A DNA stretch of 64,000 nucleotides from Flavivirga spongiicola (lineage in GTDB: Bacteria > Bacteroidota > Bacteroidia > Flavobacteriales > Flavobacteriaceae), in contig NZ_JAUOEO010000001.1 of assembly GCF_030540825.1 (NCBI RefSeq), positions 779,001-843,000 of the forward strand, read 5' to 3'. Position numbers and translations under genes: made by a program. The notes beneath the pieces are model-generated. The model made no database searches and was not told the DNA's origin. It saw only the letters and a program-made list of their open reading frames with translations. Shown one piece after another: positions 19,287-26,596 of this stretch. Positions within the stretch are counted from its first letter, which is position 1. Each line of letters starts with the position of its first letter.

Positions 19287-20498
19287 CTAATTCCTAGTTA
19301 GTTTTAATTCATATTTCTCATTTATTTTACTTTTGGTTATTATATAGTTTATTCTTGTGGTTTCACTAATCATATTTAATAAGTTATCTATTGGCTTATT
19401 TTTAAGCATAACTCCAGTAAACGTTTCCTTTTTTAAAGAATCGTCTTCAAAAGCAACATCAACATTATACCATCTTGCCATTCTAGTCAATATTTGGTCC
19501 AACCTTTCTCTTTCAAAATAGAATTTCCCTTCTTTCCAGGCAGTATAGACCTCTGTTTCTACAGGTTTTACTTCAACCTTTGATAGTGCTTTATTTACTA
19601 AGCCTCTTTGATTAGGGCTAAGTATGACAGAGTTATTATCATTTATACCTTGAGATGTCGTTAATTTAATTTTACCTTCAACCAGAGTTGATGAGAAAAA
19701 AGAATCTTCGTTGTACGATGACACATTAAATTGAGTCCCCAAAACAGTAATGTCTGCAGTATTTGTTTTTACTATAAACTCTTTGGTGTCTTTAGTAACG
19801 TCAAAGTACGCTTCACCAGTCAATTCTACGATTCTTTGGGAGCCATTAAATCTTTCCGGGTACCTTAGGGAGCTTGCCGAGTTTAACCAAACCTTTGTTC
19901 CATCTGGTAACTTAACTTGATATATCCCACCTATGGGCACCTGCAATGTATTATACTTTAATGTCTCGGTAACACCTTTTATTTGAGTCGCTTCAGTAAT
20001 CGAATTGTATACCAAACCATCATCTGTATTCTGTACTTGCATTTGGTTATCTGAAGTAATCAATTCATTCTTGTGCTGCTCTAAATCTATAATAGTACCA
20101 TCAGATAAAACAAGGGTTGCTTTTTCATATCCTGGTTTTATTTCTTTTAAGGTATTTTCTATAGTTACGGTTTCGTTAATAGATTTTTTATAAACATAAT
20201 TCCCTATGGTGATGAGTATTAGAATACTCGCAGCATATTTGAATAATTTCCTTTTGTATATAGGGATCGTCTTTATCGAAGGTTTATCATTAATTTTAGA
20301 AGCTATCTTATCCCAAGAAACGGTCTTTTTATTACGTTTTGCTATTTTTAACTGTTCTAGAGAAAAGTTTAAAGTTACATAGTTATTAAATATATCTCTA
20401 TTACCTTTTTCAATCCAAGAAATAAGTTCCTTAGCTTCACTATCCGTGATCTGTTGATCGAAATAGTTTGCAATTATTTTTTCTATTCTTTTATCCAC
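19287..20498 (-). CDS. FecR-family anti-sigma factor
   Basis: The cytoplasmic N-terminal helical part (residues 1-85) binds the sigma factor; a single membrane segment follows (about 87-103, FKYAASILILITIGNYVY), then a periplasmic FecR domain (LPDGTKVWLNSASSLRYPERF to GEAYFDV and VLGTQFNVSSY) and a C-terminal DUF4974-type STN-like domain (GVMLKNKPIDNLLNMISETT). In this family, ligand-loaded SusC contacts FecR through the STN domain and releases the ECF sigma factor. It is divergent from the sigma gene at 20603 with a 104-bp shared upstream region. Confidence 0.93.
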   Translation of the reverse strand: MDKRIEKIIANYFDQQITDSEAKELISWIEKGNRDIFNNYVTLNFSLEQLKIAKRNKKTVSWDKIASKINDKPSIKTIPIYKRKLFKYAASILILITIGNYVYKKSINETVTIENTLKEIKPGYEKATLVLSDGTIIDLEQHKNELITSDNQMQVQNTDDGLVYNSITEATQIKGVTETLKYNTLQVPIGGIYQVKLPDGTKVWLNSASSLRYPERFNGSQRIVELTGEAYFDVTKDTKEFIVKTNTADITVLGTQFNVSSYNEDSFFSSTLVEGKIKLTTSQGINDNNSVILSPNQRGLVNKALSKVEVKPVETEVYTAWKEGKFYFERERLDQILTRMARWYNVDVAFEDDSLKKETFTGVMLKNKPIDNLLNMISETTRINYIITKSKINEKYELKLTRN

Positions 20499-20602
20499 AA
20501 ATTATTCTTTTAATATCAGTAATACGTCTAGGTTTTTAAAAACGCCTAAATTTTTTTCATCTTTTTATAAAATTTTTATATATATTTCGCCGATTCAAGT
20601 TT

Positions 20603-21211
20603 ATGAATGACAGAAAAAAAATATCTAACCTGGTAAATGCTGTTAAAAAAGGAGATCAAATAGCTTTTAAAACTATTCATGATTTGCATTACACAAAATT
20701 GGCTGCTTATATTAACGGGTTTACCAAAAATGACTATGAAACTGAAGATATTTTACAAGAAACGTTTATAAAATTATGGAACTCTCGAGAAAAGTTAGAT
20801 GCCGTCAATTCTATTAACGCCTATTTATATAAAACGGCCTATTATACTTATGTTGATAAATATCGTAAAGATAAACGAGAGCAAAGTGTCTTAGATAGTT
20901 GGAAATATAAACGCCTTATGGCGACCCTTGATGATGATGATGAAATAAATACTAATAGAATTGAAAAACTAAAATTAGAAATCGAAAAACTACCCACCAA
21001 ATGCAAAAAAGTGTTTTTGCTTTGTAAGTATGAAAACCTAAGCTATGCACAAATAGCAGAGCGCCTTGAAATTTCTCCAAAAACTGTTCAAGCACAAATG
21101 TGCCGAGCTTATAAATTAATTAGAGAAAGACTTAAAGATCAAGGGGTTTTAAATTTGTTCCTTTATTTTAAAAGACTTAAAGTTCAAAAAGTTTTCGCAA
21201 AATCCAGTTAA
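20603..21211 (+). CDS. ECF RNA polymerase sigma factor (Bacteroidota FecI-like)
   Basis: A 202-residue sigma-70 family protein with region 2 (DYETEDILQETFIKLWNSREKL and the following YRKDKR) and region 4 (LPTKCKKVFLLCKYENLSYAQIAERLEISPKTVQAQMCRAYKLI, with the helix-turn-helix). The C-terminal tail (YFKRLKVQKVF) is basic. It is divergent from fecR and is predicted to drive the SusC-SusD operon, and perhaps itself, once FecR releases it. The regulator pair and the STN-bearing SusC form a trans-envelope signalling unit. Confidence 0.93.
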   Translation: MNDRKKISNLVNAVKKGDQIAFKTIHDLHYTKLAAYINGFTKNDYETEDILQETFIKLWNSREKLDAVNSINAYLYKTAYYTYVDKYRKDKREQSVLDSWKYKRLMATLDDDDEINTNRIEKLKLEIEKLPTKCKKVFLLCKYENLSYAQIAERLEISPKTVQAQMCRAYKLIRERLKDQGVLNLFLYFKRLKVQKVFAKSS

Positions 21212-21259
21212 ATCTTTTAAGTAATATTTAGTCAACCATTATTTATCGATTTATTCTTA

Positions 21260-21291
21260 AAAAGGGCTATTTATAAATAAATAACCCTTTT
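21260..21291. terminator. Bidirectional terminator between convergent genes
   Basis: AAAAGGG (21260-21266) and CCCTTTT (21285-21291) form a stem with A-rich and T-rich flanks, between the sigma factor stop and the M16 peptidase stop on the other strand. It could serve both. Confidence 0.6.
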
Positions 21292-21374
21292 ATCATCTTT
21301 CTTTTTTGTTTACTCACTGACTAACTCAAATAATTAACACTAAAACTAAGAGTATAAAGAAAAGATGTTGTGCT

Positions 21375-24185
21375 TTATTTTAAAGGGGCACCATTTTCAT
21401 CTAGTGATCCTGATTTTATAATGATTAATTTATTTAAATCTATATATTTCTTAATAGCAGTATTAACTTGACCTATAGTAACTGCTTCAATATCTTTAGA
21501 ATATTGATCCACATAACTTGGCTCTAATCCACGCTCAACAAAACTTAAAAGTGCTCCTGCTAAACCACCTGTAGTGGAAAGCCCAACTTTAAAACTACCT
21601 GTTAAGTTGGTTTTTTTTGCGGTTAATTCGTCATTAGTGATACCTTCATTGACCCATTTTTTAATTTGAACCATGGTGGCATCTAAACCCTTTTGAAAGA
21701 GATTCGGATTAAATGAAGCGTTTACTGACCAATAGCCTCCTGTATGCGAATGTCCAGAATGACTAGCTCCAATACTATAGGTTAAGCCATCATTATCTCT
21801 GACGGTTTGCATTAATCTTCCAGAAAATCCACCACCCAAAATACTGGTTCCCATATAGAAAGGTAAATAATCATTATCCATTCTATGGATTCCTGTATAT
21901 TGACCTATATACATTTCTGCACTTGGTTTTTGAGGTATTGTAACTACTTTAGTTAAGGCATTTGATTTTTCTGGTTTCTCAAATTGCGCTTTATTTGTTG
22001 AACCGCCTTTCCATCCTTTGAAAGCCTTTTTGAGGGCAGTATATAAAGTATTGGTATCTATATCTCCTACAGCAACTAAATGCATGCCTTCGGGTCCGAA
22101 ATAAGATTTGTGAAATGCTTTTAATTCATCTAAAGTGACCTTGTTTAAGTTATCAATGGATGTTTGAATATCTGTTGAATAATTAGGATGTCCTTTAGGA
22201 TATATGGCTTGAGAAAGGGCAATAGCCCCTTGAGTTCCTGGGTCTGTTAATCCACGTTTCATACCACCAGCATTTTGTTGTTTTAGCAATTCAAATTCTT
22301 TTTCGTCAAATAAAGGATAACGCAGCTCTTCTGCCAATAAGTCAATGACCATCTTTAAATCTTTCTTCAAACACTTAAAGCTTATATTTACTTTATGAGT
22401 TCCAGCATTAACTCTTAGCCCAACTCCTAGTTTTTCGAGTTTTTGAGAAAATTGAAATTTATCATGATTGATAGTCCCTTTACTTAACATTTGTGTTGTT
22501 AAAGAAGGAACCATTTCATTAGCATTCGTATTTAAATACCCCCCTATTGGGAAACTGGCTGAAACTGTTAAAAAATCTTTAGCTCCCGTTTTTGCAGTAA
22601 TGACATCTATTCCCGCTACCGTTTTTCTCGTAAACTTTTCGCCTTTATTAGTGGCTTTGATGGTTTCATATGCTGATGTTATTTCAGAAAGCATCGTTTG
22701 AGAAATTCTAGTCGAATATTCATCGTGTTCACAATCATTTGAATGATTAGGGTTTCTATAAAAGTACTTACTATCCTTAGAGGTATAATTAGCAAGCTTT
22801 TGACCTGTAGATTTATTTCCACCGGATATTTTTGGAACAAAATAACCTGTTGTGCTTTGGTCTTCTAATAAATAAGTATTGGCTACTCGCTTTACATCTT
22901 CAGCTGTAACTTTACCAAGCCTCTCATTTCCGGTAATATAATCTGTCCAATCTCCACCTGCAATAGCTTCGGTTAATTGGCCTGCTATACTTCCTGAACC
23001 ATCTCGAGATAAAATGGTTTGAGCATTAAGTTTAGCAACAATGCGGTCAACATCTTCTTGAAGAACACCTTCATTTTTTACATTGTTTATCATTTCAAGC
23101 ATTTGAGTATTCATCGCTTCATGATTTTTATTTGGAGCAAAACCTAATGACACTGTAAACATGCCAACTTCTTTAAAATTTGAAGCGCTCGAGAATCCAA
23201 AAAGAGCTAAGCCCGTATCAACAAATGTTTTATTGATTATTGAAGATGTACCAGAGCCTATAATTTGACTTAAAACCTGTAAAGCTGGTAAGTCATCATG
23301 CAATCTCCCCGGAATTTTATAGCCTATAGAAACGATACCTTGTTGTCCCGGCTTTTTAATAACGATTCTTCTAGGTCCTAACTGAGCTGGTTCTTCTGTA
23401 TAAGGTTGAGGCATGTTATGTGGGGCCTTAGTAATTTTACCAAAATACTTGTCAACTAAGTTAAAAAGTGATTCTTTTTGAAAATCTCCAATAATGGTTA
23501 GTGTTGCATTATCTGGCCAATAATAGGTGTTGTAGAATTTACGTAATGCTTCAATTGGCATGTTCTCAATATCTGAACGCCACCCAATAGTTGAATGATG
23601 ATATGGATGCGCCATATAAGCAGTCGCCCACATTTCTTTACTTAAAAGACTATTTGGATTATTTTCGCCACGCTCAAACTCATTACGAACTACGGTCATT
23701 TCTGCATCTTTGTCTTCTTTTAAGAGCAAAGAATTGCGCATTCTGTCTGACTCTATATGAAGTGCAGTTTCAATTTTGTCACTTGGGATGGTTTCATAAT
23801 AATTAGTTCTGTCATTCCAGGTCGTCGCATTCATTTGGGCTCCCATACCTTGCAATACATTAAAAATGGCATTTCCATTTCTTTTGTTGAATGTAGGGGT
23901 TCCTTTAAAATTTAAATGTTCCAGTAAATGAGTTGATCCTGTGTTTCCTGGAACTTCATGTTTTGATCCAACCCGGTATACAATTTGTACGGTAACTACT
24001 GGAGCAGAATTGTCCTGTACCAATAGCATATTCATACCATTAGGGGTATATAAGTATTCTTCAATACTACCTAACTCTTTAATTTTCTCGAATTTTGATT
24101 CAGCCTCTTGTGCGTTTACGAATTGTATTATGCATACCATTGAAAGCAAAAGAATGATTGTTTTTTGACGTGCTTTTGTAATCAT
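21375..24185 (-). CDS. Secreted M16-family zinc metallopeptidase (insulinase/pitrilysin type)
   Basis: At 936 residues this is a full-length two-half M16 peptidase. A signal peptide (ILLLSMVCIIQFVNAQ) is followed by the inverted zinc motif HxxEH as HLLEH (His86, Glu89, His90) with the third ligand in VVRNEFERGEN (about Glu169). The second half (from about residue 500) lacks the motif and has the usual arginine/tyrosine substrate-closing region (GGGFSGRLMQTVRDNDGLTYS). It degrades peptides in a closed chamber in the periplasm or outside the cell. It is adjacent to and convergent with the sigma factor of the SusCD locus, which supports a role in processing imported peptides. Confidence 0.93.
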   Translation of the reverse strand: MITKARQKTIILLLSMVCIIQFVNAQEAESKFEKIKELGSIEEYLYTPNGMNMLLVQDNSAPVVTVQIVYRVGSKHEVPGNTGSTHLLEHLNFKGTPTFNKRNGNAIFNVLQGMGAQMNATTWNDRTNYYETIPSDKIETALHIESDRMRNSLLLKEDKDAEMTVVRNEFERGENNPNSLLSKEMWATAYMAHPYHHSTIGWRSDIENMPIEALRKFYNTYYWPDNATLTIIGDFQKESLFNLVDKYFGKITKAPHNMPQPYTEEPAQLGPRRIVIKKPGQQGIVSIGYKIPGRLHDDLPALQVLSQIIGSGTSSIINKTFVDTGLALFGFSSASNFKEVGMFTVSLGFAPNKNHEAMNTQMLEMINNVKNEGVLQEDVDRIVAKLNAQTILSRDGSGSIAGQLTEAIAGGDWTDYITGNERLGKVTAEDVKRVANTYLLEDQSTTGYFVPKISGGNKSTGQKLANYTSKDSKYFYRNPNHSNDCEHDEYSTRISQTMLSEITSAYETIKATNKGEKFTRKTVAGIDVITAKTGAKDFLTVSASFPIGGYLNTNANEMVPSLTTQMLSKGTINHDKFQFSQKLEKLGVGLRVNAGTHKVNISFKCLKKDLKMVIDLLAEELRYPLFDEKEFELLKQQNAGGMKRGLTDPGTQGAIALSQAIYPKGHPNYSTDIQTSIDNLNKVTLDELKAFHKSYFGPEGMHLVAVGDIDTNTLYTALKKAFKGWKGGSTNKAQFEKPEKSNALTKVVTIPQKPSAEMYIGQYTGIHRMDNDYLPFYMGTSILGGGFSGRLMQTVRDNDGLTYSIGASHSGHSHTGGYWSVNASFNPNLFQKGLDATMVQIKKWVNEGITNDELTAKKTNLTGSFKVGLSTTGGLAGALLSFVERGLEPSYVDQYSKDIEAVTIGQVNTAIKKYIDLNKLIIIKSGSLDENGAPLK

Positions 24186-24706
24186 TTAAAGTTTTAATTT
24201 ATGAAGTTGGTGTTTGTTATATGTATTAAAGTGTTGAAAAAAGTGATTTACCCCTATTAATAAAATGTTAAAAAATGAAAAGATGTCGTAATAGTAACTT
24301 TTTAGAACCTAAAGGTTTGAAGGGTTTAATATTATGGTCAAAAGAAAAACTGAGCTTAAAAAGTTTTCTAAAGCTTATTTTGAAAAATATTTTTTGCAAT
24401 GACATTAAATAGATATTTCGAAAAACTGATCTTATACCAAAAAGAATTTGGATTATATCGTGCTCAGATAAATAATAAAATCTAAACATAGCCTTAGCTC
24501 AATGTTATTAAGTTAAGCAATTTAACTGTCATTCCGACGAAGGAGGAATCTCATAATCTTATTTACTTAATGGGATTCCTCCTTCGTCGGAATGACAAAA
24601 TTGACACATTCTGCCCTTAACTTAATAACATTGAGCCTTAGTTACGGTTTTATTTTATTGTAAAATAGAGCACTATAGACACAAATTATAAGACTTATTT
24701 CTATGT
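24186..24706. other. 521-bp gap with a palindromic element
   Basis: Apart from the nested palindrome at 24497-24636 I see no convincing gene. A 73-codon minus-strand frame (24268-24489) is rich in Phe, Ile, Leu and Lys, has no family resemblance and runs into the repeat, so I leave it out. Confidence 0.6.
24497..24636. repeat. Nested palindromic element with perfect 21-bp arms
   Basis: The outer arms (24497-24517 and 24616-24636) are perfect 21-bp complements starting GCTCAATGTTATTAAG. An inner palindrome (24527-24597) starts TGTCATTCCGACGAAGGAGG and ends with its near-exact complement. No frame inside. The inner core resembles the repeat at 2150-2248. It follows the sulfatase gene, whose stop is at 24707 on the minus strand, and could end that transcript. 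Confidence 0.8.
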
Positions 24707-26275
24707 TTATTTCGTATTACTTCTTGATTGAGGTATGATCATTTTTAATACTTCACCATCCTTCTCCGGATAGAGAGCTCCTTTATTTTCCATTTCATGA
24801 ATTAGTGCTTTCATCAAAAATTTGAGCTGTTCAGGATTTTCTTTTGACAAATCATTGGCTTCGAATGGATCATTTTTCAGATTGTACAACTCATATAGAG
24901 GCTGACCATCAACTTGATAATGGTAAATAATTTTCCAGTCTGATTTAACAAGACTTGTAAAATAATTGGTACGATGGTTACCATGTGGAAAATGGTTGAG
25001 GAAAAGCTCACTACGTTTTGTATTAATTTGCCCGTTTAGCTGCTCTTTTAAATCAAATCCGTCCGTGATATGGTTCTCAGGAATGGTTACATTAGCCAAC
25101 TGGCACACTGTTGAAAAAACATCTAAGATAGAAGCAGGTTGTTGTTGAATCTCTTGTTGCGCAATAGGCATTTTCTTTTGCAAGGGCTTTTGTTCGTTCG
25201 GCTCAACCCATGAAGCAATAAATGGTACGCGCATACCGCCTTCCCAATGGTGTCCTTTTTTACCTCTTAAAGGATATGAACTACCGTAATCATTTTCAGA
25301 AGGTAAGGGGGCATCTGATCCATTATCTCCCATAAATATGAGTATGGTATTCTCGCCTAACCCAAGACTTTTGACATGCTTTACTATATCCCCAAGAGAT
25401 TTATCCATCCCTTCTATTAATGTTGCAAATGCTTGAGCCTTTTCAGTTTTACCTGAATCTATATAGTTATCTGAAAAACCAGGGTCAGAGTGAAAGGGGG
25501 CATGCACTGCATAATGCGACATGTAGAGAAAAAAGGGTTTATCTTCTTCTTTAGCTTTAGTGATAGCTGCATTGGCTTCAATGGTCAATGCTTCCGTCAG
25601 AAAAATGTCTTTACCATGGTATTTTTCTAAACCTTGAACTGCTCTGGTTTTATTACCTCCAATATGTCCAAAGCCATCCTTCCCGTGGTAACTTCCCGGT
25701 TCACCTATAGAACTACCAGCAATGTTAACATCGAAACCTAGATTAAGTGGATTTTCTCCCTCACTGTTGATTGGGCCTAAATGGGCTTTACCCGCATGAA
25801 TGGTCCTATAACCTTCTTGTTGTAATACTCGTGGTAATGTCACAGATTTTTTAGTTAACCCCTTCCAGTTCCAATTTGATGGTCCAAATTCTGTACGATT
25901 GTTATTCTCAGACCGAATCCAATTTGTCACACCATGGCGGGCAGAGTTTTGACCTGTTAGAATTGAAACGCGTGTTGGCGAACAAACCGAGTGTGCATAA
26001 AAATTTGTAAAACGTATACCTTGTTTCGCCAGTTTTTCCATATTTGGTGTCCTGTAAAATGTATTTAGAGGATACTTAACCGGGTTACCGTTACCATCAA
26101 TAATAAATGGCACTGATGTATCCATAAGTCCCATATCATCTACAAGAAAAACAATAATGTTTGGAGGGTTTACTTTTTTAATTGAATGACTGCATGATGT
26201 TACATTGCATTGCAATAATAATGTAATAATTGAAAGCTTGAAGATTGTTCTTAATCTCGTTTTTTTATCCGTCAT
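24707..26275 (-). CDS. Formylglycine-dependent sulfatase (S1 family) lipoprotein
   Basis: An alkaline-phosphatase-superfamily sulfatase. The metal-binding start NIIVFLVDDMG, the maturation motif CSPTRVSILTG (the Cys converted to formylglycine) and the later FMGDNGSD metal motif are all present. The lipoprotein-like N-terminus (LLLQCNVTSC) suggests anchoring in the envelope. The frame extends to a TTG at 26323; I use the ATG at 26275. Sulfatases of this kind remove sulfate esters, usually from glycans, but the subfamily and substrate cannot be assigned by eye. It has no SusCD or glycoside hydrolase beside it. A maturase (anSME) is not in the window. Confidence 0.92.
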   Translation of the reverse strand: MTDKKTRLRTIFKLSIITLLLQCNVTSCSHSIKKVNPPNIIVFLVDDMGLMDTSVPFIIDGNGNPVKYPLNTFYRTPNMEKLAKQGIRFTNFYAHSVCSPTRVSILTGQNSARHGVTNWIRSENNNRTEFGPSNWNWKGLTKKSVTLPRVLQQEGYRTIHAGKAHLGPINSEGENPLNLGFDVNIAGSSIGEPGSYHGKDGFGHIGGNKTRAVQGLEKYHGKDIFLTEALTIEANAAITKAKEEDKPFFLYMSHYAVHAPFHSDPGFSDNYIDSGKTEKAQAFATLIEGMDKSLGDIVKHVKSLGLGENTILIFMGDNGSDAPLPSENDYGSSYPLRGKKGHHWEGGMRVPFIASWVEPNEQKPLQKKMPIAQQEIQQQPASILDVFSTVCQLANVTIPENHITDGFDLKEQLNGQINTKRSELFLNHFPHGNHRTNYFTSLVKSDWKIIYHYQVDGQPLYELYNLKNDPFEANDLSKENPEQLKFLMKALIHEMENKGALYPEKDGEVLKMIIPQSRSNTK

Positions 26276-26596
26276 TTTGTGTAAATAATAGTTATAATAA
26301 GGATTCTTATTGTATTTTATCAATATGATTCATAACATGTTCGTAAAACATTAATCGCTGTAACAATAACATTCCATATGAGTTAAAGGTTCTAAATTGT
26401 TCTACCCAAAAGTACATAAAAACGTCTACAAGTTGTATTTAGCTTACGCCAATTTGAGTGTAAAATGAAGCATGTCGACTTGTTATTTTAAAATCTAAAA
26501 ACGCTGTGATTAGATTTTAAAATAACATCGGCTTTGATATGACATTTTACACTCAAATTGGTATAATTCCTTTTGCTATTGTTTTTCAATATATTT
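26276..26596. other. Gap with a palindromic element
   Basis: This 321-bp gap holds the nested palindrome at 26449-26561 and the presumed promoter side of the sulfatase gene. Nothing else is recognisable. Confidence 0.6.
26449..26561. repeat. Nested palindromic element with perfect 19-bp arms
   Basis: The outer arms CCAATTTGAGTGTAAAATG (26449-26467) and its complement (26543-26561) are perfect. The inner arms TGTTATTTTAAAATCTA (26481-26497) and their complement (26511-26527) are also perfect, with a 13-base loop. It lies 36 bp after the stop of the FAD/Fe-S dehydrogenase on the minus strand. Confidence 0.8.

Noticed and set aside
24268..24489. A 73-codon minus-strand frame as a small gene
   Set aside because: Rich in hydrophobic and lysine residues without family resemblance, runs into the repeat element, and has no clear ribosome binding site.
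24707..26275. Sulfatase as part of the polysaccharide locus at 44-64 kb
   Set aside because: It is 18 kb away, separated by the lysine and cys genes, with no shared operon.
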